A stretch of 64,000 bases of DNA from Lachnospiraceae bacterium (GCA_022769665.1 JALEIR010000079.1:48066-112065); one strand, 5' to 3'. Numbered from the stretch's first letter, positions 48,793 through 58,817 are shown. Notes: a model not told the origin generated them from the letters alone. Made by a program: numbers and translations.

Positions 48793-49503
48793 ATGCATAT
48801 TGCGCTTTGTGATGACAATGTAGCCGACCGAAAACAATTTGAACGTTTGGTAAAGCGGGAATCTGACCGGCGGGCCGCAACAGATGGAACCTTGTTTGTG
48901 GATTCTTTCGGAAATGCCGACTCTCTTCTGACGAATCCCATGCAGTATGATGTATTCTACATTGACATGTGCAAAACTCCGAATATCACAGGTGCCGATG
49001 TGGTAAAATCCCTAAAGGACAAGGGAGTAAATGCCCCCATTGTCATGTGCTGCTCCAATATCAATTACAGAGAACAGGACTTTCCGGAGAATGTTATCTT
49101 TCTGGATAAACCCATTAAAGCTGACGAACTCAGTGCAAGCATTGATCATGCCCTGAAAATTATGGAACAAGCTGTTCCGCTGATTGAAATCCGGGTAGAA
49201 AAGGAAACCCGATATATGACAGAGTCGGACATAATGTATGCCGTGGAACGCGGAAGAATGCTGGACATCTTTTTGCAGGACGGAAGTATGATTTCCATTC
49301 TCGACAATGCTCAGAATCTCTTTTCCCAATTGGAAGGATTTCCTGTATTTTTTTCTCCCGGTATGAAGGTTGTTTTAAACGGCAGATACATAGAACAAAT
49401 TGGTTTTTATAAGGTTACCATGCGTGGTGGAAGAACTTTTCATGTTTCTCACGGATGCATGGCATACGCAAAAAAAATGTTCAATGAATTTCATCCCTGC
49501 TGA
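48793..49503 (+). CDS. LytTR-family response regulator (no adjacent kinase)
   Basis: MHIALCDDNVADRKQFERLVK...; C-terminal LytTR-like region IMYAVERGRMLDIFLQDGSMISILDNAQNLFSQL. Confidence 0.9.
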   Translation: MHIALCDDNVADRKQFERLVKRESDRRAATDGTLFVDSFGNADSLLTNPMQYDVFYIDMCKTPNITGADVVKSLKDKGVNAPIVMCCSNINYREQDFPENVIFLDKPIKADELSASIDHALKIMEQAVPLIEIRVEKETRYMTESDIMYAVERGRMLDIFLQDGSMISILDNAQNLFSQLEGFPVFFSPGMKVVLNGRYIEQIGFYKVTMRGGRTFHVSHGCMAYAKKMFNEFHPC

Positions 49504-49527
49504 AATTCGCGTCGTAAACGTACATTC

Positions 49528-49575
49528 AAAAGCCGCAACATCACACTCATGTAAGGGTGGTGCTGCGGCTTTTTT
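49528..49575 (+). terminator. Terminator after LytTR regulator
   Basis: AAAAGCCGCA...TGCGGCTTTTTT. Confidence 0.75.
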
Positions 49576-49580
49576 GATTA

Positions 49581-49724
49581 TCAGTTAAATATGGAAATTC
49601 CGTGTCTTATTTTGCGAAACACCTTATAGAAGATAACCGCAATAAGAGAAATAACAATGTACATTGTGGAGACAAATCCGGCAACTCCTCCAATGATGAT
49701 AATAATCCATAATCCGATATTCAT
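49581..49724 (-). CDS. Small single-pass membrane protein (47 aa)
   Basis: MNIGLWIIIIIGGVAGFVSTMYIVISLIAVIFYKVFRKIRHGISIFN; below ORF-track cutoff; ATGA overlap with upstream ORF stop. Confidence 0.6.
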   Translation of the reverse strand: MNIGLWIIIIIGGVAGFVSTMYIVISLIAVIFYKVFRKIRHGISIFN

Positions 49725-49882
49725 GCTTCTTCACACTCCTTTTCCCCTGTCTCCTCTTTTTCTTCCGGGTTTCTCTTTTTACCGCCCAGCTCGTATATAC
49801 AGCCTAAGATTCCACCGCCGATTGCGATAATCATCATGACTGCAAAGACTATTTTTTCTACCATATCTTTTCTGCCATGCAT
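49721..49882 (-). CDS. Small membrane protein, hypothetical
   Basis: MHGRKDMVEKIVFAVMMIIAIGGGILGCIYELGGKKRNPEEKEETGEKECEEA; stop overlaps next start (ATGA); start uncertain. Confidence 0.55.
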   Translation of the reverse strand: MHGRKDMVEKIVFAVMMIIAIGGGILGCIYELGGKKRNPEEKEETGEKECEEA

Positions 49883-49983
49883 TGATGCATGGTCCTCCCC
49901 TTCGCTCAAAATTACATTTATCATTTTTTGCACGCAAAATAGACGCTTTCTTTCAAGCGTTTCCTCAGGCAATCATATGGCAA

Positions 49984-50391
49984 TTATGCTTTTTTCCCGT
50001 CCTTGTGGTGAATATACTTAAGAGTTCTGTGCCTGTATTGATTGTCACAGGCCGAATAAAGAAAAACAGACTTTTCCCGAATATAAAATCTAAAAAGAAG
50101 TACTGAGGGTATCAGGCAAAGAAACAGCCACCAAACCGGTCTGGTTCCGGTCGAAAAACGTGTGGAAGCGCGAAGCACAATCAAATCCTCCAGCTGACTG
50201 AATACGCTGTGCTCACGATATAAAACCGTTTCCTGTCCGGAACTTACTTTCTGAAAGCTTACACTACTGATTGTTACACATTCCAAAGGGGAATCCATGT
50301 GGATTTCATCCACATGCATCCCCATAGCAAACAATAATAATGTTATGAGCAGGCATAAAGTCCTGTGGTAAAAGACATTTTTTCCACTCAT
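49984..50391 (-). CDS. Hypothetical membrane protein with two predicted TM segments
   Basis: MSGKNVFYHRTLCLLITLLLFAMGMHVDEIHMDSPLECVTISSVSFQKVSSGQETVLYREHSVFSQLED...RPVWWLFLCLIPSVLLFRFYI. Confidence 0.6.
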   Translation of the reverse strand: MSGKNVFYHRTLCLLITLLLFAMGMHVDEIHMDSPLECVTISSVSFQKVSSGQETVLYREHSVFSQLEDLIVLRASTRFSTGTRPVWWLFLCLIPSVLLFRFYIREKSVFLYSACDNQYRHRTLKYIHHKDGKKA

Positions 50392-50517
50392 TTCTACTCC
50401 CGACTGTTCCCGTTCATTTTTGTTATGCTGTTCCAAATACTCTCTTGGAAATCTAACACCAATATAGCACATTTTCCCGAAAATACAACTCAATGATTGA
50501 AAAAACAAGCTCTTTCA

Positions 50518-51360
50518 TTACGCAGTCACAATGATTCCGCCATCGTTAGCATACATACTGCTGATTCCCCTGGTATTTAAGATAATGACTTTCGTAAACC
50601 GAGTTTTTGCCAAAAGCAGTTTTTTCATCAACTCCGCTTTTTCAGGCGCATTACAATGACTGATAATCAGGCACCTTTCTCCTACATTCCGCAAATCTTC
50701 CACCAACAGATCTCCCAACCTTGCCAGCGCCTTTTTCATGCCGATACACTGGGATTTCTGTACAATCTTTCCCTTACATCCCGCCATAATGGGCTTTATA
50801 TTGAGCGTAGAAGCCACCAACGCCTTCACCGTCGAAAGTCTTCCGTTCTTACGTAATGTTTCCAGATTGTCTAACACAAAATAAGTAAAGACATGGTTAC
50901 GGAACTGCTCCGTCTTCTCCACAATTTCTTCAAAAGGAAGTCCGGCTTCTTCCAGTTCCATGATTTTCAATACAATCTGAGTCTCACCACAGCTTGCGGA
51001 TTCCGAATCAAACACATGGATTTCCTTTTCACCGTACTCCTCCTGATATAGCTTCACTCCCAACATGGCACTGTTATAACTTCCGCTGAGTTGGGAGGAA
51101 AGAGTCACAACATAGACACGGTCAGCATCCGTTTTGAAAGAATCCATATAGCGTTCCGGTGACGGGCAGGCAGACCTGGGACATACGGGAGACGCCGCCA
51201 CCTTGCTCAAGAAATCCGCCTGGTCAAAATTTTCATCATCCATCATATGATAGTCTCCCACAAACAGCTCCAGCGGTACCCTCTGCAATCTTTCATCCTT
51301 CAACAATTCTTCAGGCAGTTCACAACAACTGTCTACCACAATCTTATAACTATAACTCAT
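50518..51360 (-). CDS. DegV family fatty-acid-binding protein
   Basis: MSYSYKIVVDSCCELPEELLKDERLQRVPLEL...VYVVTLSSQLSGSYNSA...NLETLRKNGRLS. Confidence 0.95.
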   Translation of the reverse strand: MSYSYKIVVDSCCELPEELLKDERLQRVPLELFVGDYHMMDDENFDQADFLSKVAASPVCPRSACPSPERYMDSFKTDADRVYVVTLSSQLSGSYNSAMLGVKLYQEEYGEKEIHVFDSESASCGETQIVLKIMELEEAGLPFEEIVEKTEQFRNHVFTYFVLDNLETLRKNGRLSTVKALVASTLNIKPIMAGCKGKIVQKSQCIGMKKALARLGDLLVEDLRNVGERCLIISHCNAPEKAELMKKLLLAKTRFTKVIILNTRGISSMYANDGGIIVTA

Positions 51361-51572
51361 AATGTCCTCCACATCCGCCAGTTTTATTTTAGAGTATCGA
51401 AAACTTTTACACATGGTTTTCATTACCACATCAATACTAGCATACCATTACCGGTTTGTAAAGTATTCATCCACCATTTTTCTTTCCGGTGCAACACTTC
51501 CTTGTATACAATTTGTCTTTTTTATACTATACTAAAAAAGGAATCAACATACTTTCAGAATAGAGGAAATAT

Positions 51573-52106
51573 ATGACAGCAGTTCAAATAACTTCCATGA
51601 AAGACTTTATGAATAAGCTTTTACTATCGGATACTTTCGACTGTTTTCTGCTGGAGGAAGCGGTCGTAGGCACTGCCAATACCTTCACCATAGACGGACA
51701 TATCAACAAAGAGTTTTTTTCAGGTGAAAATACAGAAATTTCATCCTCCGCCAAAGCTTCCGACAACAAGGAACCTCCAACCTCCGGCAGGGACTTTCGT
51801 CCCTGGAGCGAAATAAAAGGCTTGTGCTTTGACCTGATAAAGGGAAAACGTACTCCCCTATTTTTCCGCTTTGTATTACAACTGATGCCGGAAAAAGCTG
51901 CCGCTCTTTTGGAGAGGGAGAACTGTGATGTGGATTCTTCCCAGATTAAAGCTCTTGTTTTGAATATCCGTTACGACGGAACAAAAGCCGTGTTGACCAC
52001 AGGTATCTCCTTCCATACCTTTGTCATGTCAAAGGAACCCGATATCATCTGGGACAAAGCATTGTTAAAATATCTGGATGGTAACGGAATTGAATATTCA
52101 AATTGA
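51573..52106 (+). CDS. Hypothetical protein (possibly DUF5721; recalled, not verified)
   Basis: MTAVQITSMKDFMNKLLLSDTFDCFLLEEAVVGTANTFTIDGHINKEFF...; clean ORF with preceding SD AGAGGAAA. Confidence 0.7.
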   Translation: MTAVQITSMKDFMNKLLLSDTFDCFLLEEAVVGTANTFTIDGHINKEFFSGENTEISSSAKASDNKEPPTSGRDFRPWSEIKGLCFDLIKGKRTPLFFRFVLQLMPEKAAALLERENCDVDSSQIKALVLNIRYDGTKAVLTTGISFHTFVMSKEPDIIWDKALLKYLDGNGIEYSN

Positions 52107-52175
52107 AAAATGAATCTGTCGGTGCTATGATGATTTCGGCTTAAATTTTATTTGTCTGACAGGAGATGACGGAAA

Positions 52176-54215
52176 TTGCAAACACAGCAGAAGTATCTGA
52201 AACAACTGGATGTTTCCTGGTCCTACAGGCTGGCAAAAAAAATGGAGCTTATCTGCTCTAACCCCAAGCTCGGCTATCGAACCGCAGGCTCTGTCGCCGA
52301 GCTCGCTACCGGGGACATGCTGGCTGATACAATGAGAGATATCGGCTTTCCGAAAATTTATAAGGATGCCATAACTGTAGATTCCTGGGAATTTCAAAAA
52401 GCTGAGCTGACCTTCCGCGACTGTAACGGAACCGGAAGAACAGTACAGCTGGGTGCTTATCAGACGCAATTTGTGACAGACGGCCCGCAAAAATACGCGC
52501 TCATCTATCTTGGAAAAGGTACAAAATTTGACTATGAAAACGTTGATGTTAAGGGCAAGCTGGTGTTGACCGATATCAACCAGCGTGACGAATGGTGGAT
52601 TAACTATCCGGTTTATCAGGCATACTTAAAAGGTGCGGCTGCCGTAATTGCTGTACAGTCCGGCGGCTATGGCGAAGTAGATGATGCGGCTTTAAATGCA
52701 CAGGATATTGCCGGACCCTGCGAGGCTCCTGCTTTTTCCATTTCCCGCCGGGATGCGGCCGCTTTAAAAAAAGTATTGAACGAAGCAGGAGAAACAGAGG
52801 TATTCTTTGATGCCGTGTCACAAGTGCAAAAGAATCAAACCACCTACAATATCGTAGGAGAAATACCCGGCAGACACGCCGAACGCCGGATTATGCTTTC
52901 GGCTCATTATGATTCCTATTTTGATGGATTTCAGGATGATAATACTGCTATTGCCATGATGCTCTGCATCGGAAAGACCTTGTTGGAAATCGGCTATCAA
53001 CCGGAAAACACTCTGATTTTCTGCGCTATGGCTGCTGAGGAATGGGGTGTCATAGATTCACAGTTCGACTGGTCCACAGGTGCCTACGAACAGGTATTTA
53101 CCGTGCATCCCGAATGGCGCGGAAGCGTCATTGCGGATTTGAACTTTGAACTGCCGGCTCTGGCTCACGGAACCCGCGCCAGGATCCGCAGTACCAGAGA
53201 ATATGTTCCCTTTCTGGAAAGCTTTTTGGAGGAACTGCCGACACTGACCCCTGCTTATCCGGAGGAGACACGGATAACAGCCCCCATAGAGACCTGGTCT
53301 GATGATTTTTCCATTGCGATCGCAGGAATTCCGTCCATGGTCAACGATTTTACCGGTGGCAGTTTTATGGAAACCAATTATCATTCCCAATTCGACAATG
53401 ATGATTATTACGATGGAGACGTCTATCGGATGCATCACGAGCTGTTCGGACTTCTCTTGCTGGCTTTCGACAAGACAGCGGTAGCACCATTGTCTTTTTC
53501 GGATGTTTTGACCGAAGCCGGCAGACAGTTGGATATCGCCTGCTGCGAAATGTGCAATGCAGACGGTCAAATTTTTCTGGACACTTTACAGGTTGCAGCC
53601 GAGGCAGGTCAAATCGCATATCAAAAGATAGAGGAAATAAACCGGGCATATCTGAAACTCAAAGAAGAAAACCATTTGTCGGAAGCCGAAGATCTGTTTT
53701 TCAGGTACCGCACCATGGAGCAGGCGCTCCTCGCCGCTTTTCAAAAGGAACAGGATACCTTTGTCCGTATAGATTGGCATGGCAATGTTTTGTTTCCCCA
53801 CCGTATTCTGCAGGATCATCTTCAGTTGCTCTCCGGAGCTGTTAAAGACTTAAAGGAAAACAAAATTTCTGTTGCCTTGCGCAAACTTTATCAGATAGAC
53901 AATAATTCTTATGCCTTTTCCTTTGAGAAAGATGTCTACGAACATTTTACGGAAAATAGCCTGAACCAGCCAAAGGACCGCTTGAAATGGGGATATGGAC
54001 GGGTTATCGGCCACGAAGATTTATTTGACGTGGTATCCGGCCTTCTGGACAAAGAAAAAAGCAATACTTTCGACTGTTCTGCCGAAATTACTTTTCTGGA
54101 AAATGCTTACGACAGACAAACGGTTCTGTACCGGAATGAAATCATTAAAATGACAGAAGCAACAAAGGAAATACAGCGGCTATTTACGGAAGCCGGAAAG
54201 GATTTTTATGACTAG
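52176..54215 (+). CDS. M28 family zinc peptidase with PA domain (TTG start)
   Basis: RIMLSAHYDSYFDGFQDDNTAIAMML and MAAEEWGV motifs; PA-like insertion before the peptidase domain. Confidence 0.85.
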   Translation: MQTQQKYLKQLDVSWSYRLAKKMELICSNPKLGYRTAGSVAELATGDMLADTMRDIGFPKIYKDAITVDSWEFQKAELTFRDCNGTGRTVQLGAYQTQFVTDGPQKYALIYLGKGTKFDYENVDVKGKLVLTDINQRDEWWINYPVYQAYLKGAAAVIAVQSGGYGEVDDAALNAQDIAGPCEAPAFSISRRDAAALKKVLNEAGETEVFFDAVSQVQKNQTTYNIVGEIPGRHAERRIMLSAHYDSYFDGFQDDNTAIAMMLCIGKTLLEIGYQPENTLIFCAMAAEEWGVIDSQFDWSTGAYEQVFTVHPEWRGSVIADLNFELPALAHGTRARIRSTREYVPFLESFLEELPTLTPAYPEETRITAPIETWSDDFSIAIAGIPSMVNDFTGGSFMETNYHSQFDNDDYYDGDVYRMHHELFGLLLLAFDKTAVAPLSFSDVLTEAGRQLDIACCEMCNADGQIFLDTLQVAAEAGQIAYQKIEEINRAYLKLKEENHLSEAEDLFFRYRTMEQALLAAFQKEQDTFVRIDWHGNVLFPHRILQDHLQLLSGAVKDLKENKISVALRKLYQIDNNSYAFSFEKDVYEHFTENSLNQPKDRLKWGYGRVIGHEDLFDVVSGLLDKEKSNTFDCSAEITFLENAYDRQTVLYRNEIIKMTEATKEIQRLFTEAGKDFYD

Positions 54216-54843
54216 CAAACAACTTTATCAGGTACAGCCGGAAGATTTGCCGAAACTGGAAGAACTTTTAACCAAATGTTTTTCTCTTGACCCTCTCTAT
54301 GAAGAATTGATTCCGGACGAAAATGTGCGAAAGCGTCTCATGCCGGAGCTGTTTACCTGTGATATGACGGAATTCTACGAATCCTGTGAAATATTTGCAG
54401 ACAGTAAAGAGCTCAACGGTATATTGGTTGTCTCGGACGAAACAGAACCGTATCACTTGCTGAAATACTACCTTAATGATGTGCTGGCCTCTCTGCGCAC
54501 GGACGGATATTTGATTAAAGAGGATCATTCCCTGAAAACTCTTTTCAATTTCATACTGGGACGGGATTATCTGAACTCTGCATGGACCGACCAGCTGCAT
54601 CAGAAAAACAGAATGCATATCATCTATCTTGCGGTAGATCCTGAAATGCAACACCACGGAATTGCGGCTGCGCTGGTGGAAGAAGCCATCCGCTATGCCG
54701 ACGGGCATAAAATGATGATTTCTCTGGAAACCCATAATCCCAAGAATGTAGCTTTTTATCAGCAATTCGGATTTAAGGTGTTCGGTGTAATGGAAAAACA
54801 CTTTAAACTCAAACAGTATTGCCTGATTCGGGAAGCACAGTAA
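54208..54843 (+). CDS. GNAT family N-acetyltransferase
   Basis: IIYLAVDPEMQHHGIAAALVEEAIRYADGHKMMISLETHNPKNVAFYQQFGFKV. Confidence 0.9.
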   Translation: MTSKQLYQVQPEDLPKLEELLTKCFSLDPLYEELIPDENVRKRLMPELFTCDMTEFYESCEIFADSKELNGILVVSDETEPYHLLKYYLNDVLASLRTDGYLIKEDHSLKTLFNFILGRDYLNSAWTDQLHQKNRMHIIYLAVDPEMQHHGIAAALVEEAIRYADGHKMMISLETHNPKNVAFYQQFGFKVFGVMEKHFKLKQYCLIREAQ

Positions 54844-54851
54844 GCAGATCG

Positions 54852-55205
54852 CTATTTCATTTTTGATTTAAAGAAAAAACTGGCAATATAGCCAAAAATC
54901 AAAGCCGCTGCGGTTCCCACCGCTCCGGCTTTAAAACCGCCGGCAAAAAGTCCCAAAAATCCCTGCTCCTTCACCGCTTCCTTTACACCTTTCATCAGCA
55001 CATTTCCAAAACCCAGAAGCGGTACGCTTGCTCCTGCTCCCGCGAACTCCTGAAAGGACTCATACCACCCGAATACGCTGATGACTGCTCCGGTCACCAC
55101 CAGGAGCACCATAATGCGCCCCGGCATCATCTTTGTTTTCTCCATCAGAATCTGCACAAGAGCGCATATCAATCCGCCTACCCAAAACGCATTTACATAA
55201 TCCAT
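54852..55205 (-). CDS. spoVAE: Stage V sporulation protein AE (SpoVAEb-like)
   Basis: MDYVNAFWVGGLICALVQILMEKTKMMPGRIMVLLVVTGAVISVFGWYESFQEFAGAGASVPLLGFGNVLMKGV. Confidence 0.9.
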   Translation of the reverse strand: MDYVNAFWVGGLICALVQILMEKTKMMPGRIMVLLVVTGAVISVFGWYESFQEFAGAGASVPLLGFGNVLMKGVKEAVKEQGFLGLFAGGFKAGAVGTAAALIFGYIASFFFKSKMK

Positions 55206-55303
55206 ACGGCATACTCCTTTACATCTTCTCCACAGCCTGTCTCCCGTTTGGGGTCATAACCGCTGTAGTGAAGTTTTTCTTAGTTTCTGCTGCTTTTGCT
55301 TTT

Positions 55304-56239
55304 TTATGTATTTTCCGTCTCTTTCTTTTTTAAATGAAACCATTTTGCCGGAAGCTGTACCAATATGACTGCCCCAAAAACGAGAATGCAGCCCGCAATC
55401 TGTCTCTCCGTCATCGTCTGATCGGTCTTTAAAAAACCTATCTTATATGCAATCCACCCGGAAATCGTGGCGAACACAGATTCCAGACTGAGCAAAAGTG
55501 CTGCCACCGTAGGATTCACACCGTTCTGCCCCACAATCTGCAGCGTATAGGCCACACCACAGCTTAAAACTCCTGCGTACGCAAGCGCCCCTGCACCGCC
55601 CTGCAACTGTTGCCATGTTGGATTTTCCAGCACAAATGCACCTCCGGTGCAAAGGAATCCACAGACCGCAAACTGAATACAAGAGATAATTACCCCATCT
55701 GTCTTCGGCGAAAAATAGTCCACAAGCAAAATATGTGCCGTAAACACAATGGCACAGAAAAATACCAGAAGATCACCTGTTCCCAGCACCAGGCTCTCCG
55801 TCATACACAGCAGATACATTCCGGCAGCCGCCATTACCGCTCCGATCCAGACAATACCCGGAACCTTTCTACGGAAGAAAACACCGGCGATAGGCACAAA
55901 GATAATATAAAGGGTAGTGATAAATCCCGCTTTTCCCACGGTTGTATATTGTAACCCATACTGTTGAAGGGTACTGGCCACAGTAAGTGCAAGTCCACAG
56001 AAAAACCCCGCCTTTACCGTAATATTCCAATCAATTTTCTTATTCTTCGTCCCCCGGATTCTGTCCCGAATCAGGATATAACTCAGCAATACAACGGCTC
56101 CAATCAGAGAACGGACACCGTTGAAGGTAAGCGGTCCCATATAATCCATACCCTTACTTTGGGACACAAACGCCATACCCCAGATAAATGCTGCCAACAG
56201 TAAAAGAAGACTGTGTCCGAGCTTTTTATTTTCTTTCAT
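55304..56239 (-). CDS. EamA/DMT family transporter
   Basis: LLLLLAAFIWGMAFVSQSKGMDYMGPLTFNGVRSLIGA... ten TM. Confidence 0.93.
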   Translation of the reverse strand: MKENKKLGHSLLLLLAAFIWGMAFVSQSKGMDYMGPLTFNGVRSLIGAVVLLSYILIRDRIRGTKNKKIDWNITVKAGFFCGLALTVASTLQQYGLQYTTVGKAGFITTLYIIFVPIAGVFFRRKVPGIVWIGAVMAAAGMYLLCMTESLVLGTGDLLVFFCAIVFTAHILLVDYFSPKTDGVIISCIQFAVCGFLCTGGAFVLENPTWQQLQGGAGALAYAGVLSCGVAYTLQIVGQNGVNPTVAALLLSLESVFATISGWIAYKIGFLKTDQTMTERQIAGCILVFGAVILVQLPAKWFHLKKKETENT

Positions 56240-56297
56240 TGTAAATATCTGTCCTTTCCCACTGTCGCTTATCTGCCGAAAGCAGACAGTAGTCTTT

Positions 56298-56804
56298 TTA
56301 TTCTTCATTCAATATCTGTTTGGCAATCTCCGCCACGATTTCCCGCAGCATCTTTCCCTCACACGAAATCACCACATGGGCATATTGTTCATAGAGCGGA
56401 ATCCTCTCCGCGTATAAATCTCTCAAGGTTTGGCCCGGTTGCAGGGTAACACCTCTGGCATTTAAATCTCCCAGACGGGCTTCTATTTCTTCATAGGGCA
56501 GTTTTAGGTATACCACAGTGCCAATCTCCCGCAGATGTTCCATGGCTCCCGCTCCGTAAACGGCACTTCCGCCTGTTGCGATGACGCTTTTATGAAGTGT
56601 CAACGAAGCATTCACATCATTTTCAAGCTTCCAAAAGCCCTCTACTCCTTTTTCTTCAATCAACTCATGGAGCAGCTTTCCATATCTCTCCTGAATCACC
56701 AAATCGGAATCCACAAAACTGTAGCCCAGTCTTTTTGCCAGAACCACCCCCACCGTACTCTTTCCCGCACCGGGCATGCCGATTAGTACAATGTTATCCT
56801 TCAT
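56298..56804 (-). CDS. aroK: Shikimate kinase
   Basis: MKDNIVLIGMPGAGKSTVGVVLAKRLGYSFVDSDLVIQ...VIATGGSAVYG. Confidence 0.95.
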   Translation of the reverse strand: MKDNIVLIGMPGAGKSTVGVVLAKRLGYSFVDSDLVIQERYGKLLHELIEEKGVEGFWKLENDVNASLTLHKSVIATGGSAVYGAGAMEHLREIGTVVYLKLPYEEIEARLGDLNARGVTLQPGQTLRDLYAERIPLYEQYAHVVISCEGKMLREIVAEIAKQILNEE

Positions 56805-56890
56805 ATTCTATATATCCTCCATTATGTGTATCACAGTCTTCATCTCATTATAGACGAAACATCTTCAGCTTCGCAAATCGACATAACAAA

Positions 56891-56910
56891 CGCCGCTCTT
56901 TCAAGCGGCG
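56891..56910 (-). terminator. Hairpin downstream of ridA
   Basis: CGCCGCT ctttca AGCGGCG; minus strand followed by TTTGTTAT. Confidence 0.5.
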
Positions 56911-56947
56911 CTGCCTACTCTCAAAAAATCCTCTTCGCTATGATTAC

Positions 56948-57322
56948 CTACACTTCCGCAATCACTTCAACCTCGCAAAGTACATTCTTGGGTAATGTCT
57001 TTACAGCCACACAGCTTCTGGCAGGCTTCTCGGTAAAGTATTTTGCATAGACTTCGTTGAAAGCCGCAAAATCTCCCATATCCGCCAAAAAGCAGGTTGT
57101 CTTTACAACTCTTGTATAGTCGGTACCCGCCTCAGCCAGCAATGCACCAATATTTTTGCATACCTGTTCAGCCTGTGCCGAAATATCTCTGCCTTCTATT
57201 TCGCCTGTGTCCGGATTGATGGGAATCTGTCCGGATGCAAAAAGCATGCCGTTTACAATGATGCCCTGAGAATAGGGTCCGATTGCCGCAGGTGCCTTGT
57301 CTGTTGAAATTTTTCTTAACAT
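56948..57322 (-). CDS. ridA: RidA family protein (reactive intermediate/imine deaminase)
   Basis: MLRKISTDKAPAAIGPYSQGIIVNGMLFASGQIPINPDTGEI...RSCVAVKTLPKNVLCEVEVIA. Confidence 0.96.
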   Translation of the reverse strand: MLRKISTDKAPAAIGPYSQGIIVNGMLFASGQIPINPDTGEIEGRDISAQAEQVCKNIGALLAEAGTDYTRVVKTTCFLADMGDFAAFNEVYAKYFTEKPARSCVAVKTLPKNVLCEVEVIAEV

Positions 57323-57394
57323 ATGTCTGCCTCCTTTTTCGGCTGTCTGCACATCGCTGACAGTACATGAATTGTCACGGTTACTTTGTGATAC

Positions 57395-57646
57395 TTACTT
57401 CGTCATATCCACTTCCGGCTCGTCAAACTCCGCTGTCACATAAAAGCCTCTGGAATTTTCTATTACATCTGTCACAACGCCTTCCCGGCTAATCAGCCGA
57501 TACCGGAAAGGAATATTTGCGGACATGGCAAGGGAAGGGTCGATTACATAATAATAATTACTGGGCAATACGCCCTCCGTAACCGTAATCTTCTGTCCTG
57601 CCTCCAGCAGTCCGGGCCGCTCCATCTTAAACTCCATTTTTCTCAT
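57395..57646 (-). CDS. Hypothetical protein (~83 aa)
   Basis: MRKMEFKMERPGLLEAGQKITVTEGVLPSNYYYVIDPSLAMSANIPFRYRLISREGVVTDVIENSRGFYVTAEFDEPEVDMTK. Confidence 0.6.
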   Translation of the reverse strand: MRKMEFKMERPGLLEAGQKITVTEGVLPSNYYYVIDPSLAMSANIPFRYRLISREGVVTDVIENSRGFYVTAEFDEPEVDMTK

Positions 57647-57793
57647 TTTTAAGTCTCACCCCGGTTCTTAAATACCCGAATTAAGACATATTGTATCAAC
57701 ATCAGTCCCCGATTGCAAGATAAATCGAAGGGTTTCTTCAAATCTGTAATCCACGAACTGTCTCTCAATGAAAGTGCATAAATAAGATGTGCT

Positions 57794-58768
57794 CTAGGAT
57801 TTTATCTCTCCTACAAGATAATCCCGTAATCTTTTTAGGTCAGCCTCAGGAAGCATGTGTTCCTCACCTTCAAACCACACTTTCATTGCAAGTTCCGGCA
57901 GATACTTCAAGTCCTCCGGAACAGTATTGATCATCCAAAGACCGCCCTCATATTTTGACAATATTCTTTTCTCCTTTTTAAAGGATAAAATTCTACCCAG
58001 TATCAAAACATTGCTTGTAAGGTATCTGGCATCATAATCATGAAAATCATAATCCTCGATATCAGCACTGATTGCCGACCAGAAATCTTCATCCGAAACA
58101 TCCGCAAATACTTCCTGTATTTCCTCTCCATACAGCACTATGCCACATTGCTTAAGTAACTTGATATAGCCGGTTACATCTGCATCAGGAAATTCATGGT
58201 CTGCCACATACACCTCAGTATCCGGATTTCGAAACCTTTCAAGATATTTCTCAGTCCAGAAATCACTGTAATGAAATACACAGTTCCCCGGTGTCTTCCA
58301 ATTTTTTGCATCAATCTGTTTCACTGCGGACATCTCAAGAGGACGCGGACTTCTATCAATTTCTATGATATCCCCGGCGATTTCAAGTTTCGTTACCACT
58401 TCAAGGGAGTCCCTGACAACCACAAGTATATCAATATCTCCTGAATTCGGATGAAATGCATTAAGTGCAATTGAGCCATGTAAATATACACCAATCAAAT
58501 TATCACCTAAATGCCTTCTCCAGATATCCACGACATTGTTAATCTGATTCAATATCTCAAATGGTAAATCTTTGTATCCAAGCAAATTACTCATAACATA
58601 GTAACCCCCATTCCGTTTTTCATTCACCCACAACACTTGTATCATTGCATCTGTAGGATGCTGTCCATAAATCCATCTGGCATGAATATTCATGTCTTTT
58701 GTATGCGTAATTACTTCTATATATTTCTCTCTTACCACGGCAAGATCGCTAGCCAAAACCAACTGCAT
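57794..58768 (-). CDS. Aminoglycoside nucleotidyltransferase-like protein (AadA/DUF4111 type) with N-terminal GNAT-like remnant; alternative start at 58594
   Basis: LIGVYLHGSIALNAFHPNSGDIDILVVV nucleotidyltransferase motif; residues 1-49 REKYIEVITHTKDMNIHARWIYGQHPTDAMIQ resemble a GNAT N-terminus. Confidence 0.8.
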   Translation of the reverse strand: MQLVLASDLAVVREKYIEVITHTKDMNIHARWIYGQHPTDAMIQVLWVNEKRNGGYYVMSNLLGYKDLPFEILNQINNVVDIWRRHLGDNLIGVYLHGSIALNAFHPNSGDIDILVVVRDSLEVVTKLEIAGDIIEIDRSPRPLEMSAVKQIDAKNWKTPGNCVFHYSDFWTEKYLERFRNPDTEVYVADHEFPDADVTGYIKLLKQCGIVLYGEEIQEVFADVSDEDFWSAISADIEDYDFHDYDARYLTSNVLILGRILSFKKEKRILSKYEGGLWMINTVPEDLKYLPELAMKVWFEGEEHMLPEADLKRLRDYLVGEIKS

Positions 58769-58817
58769 ATTTCCTCACTTCCCCTAAAACATACAAATTC
58801 GCCATTCTGTCAATTAC

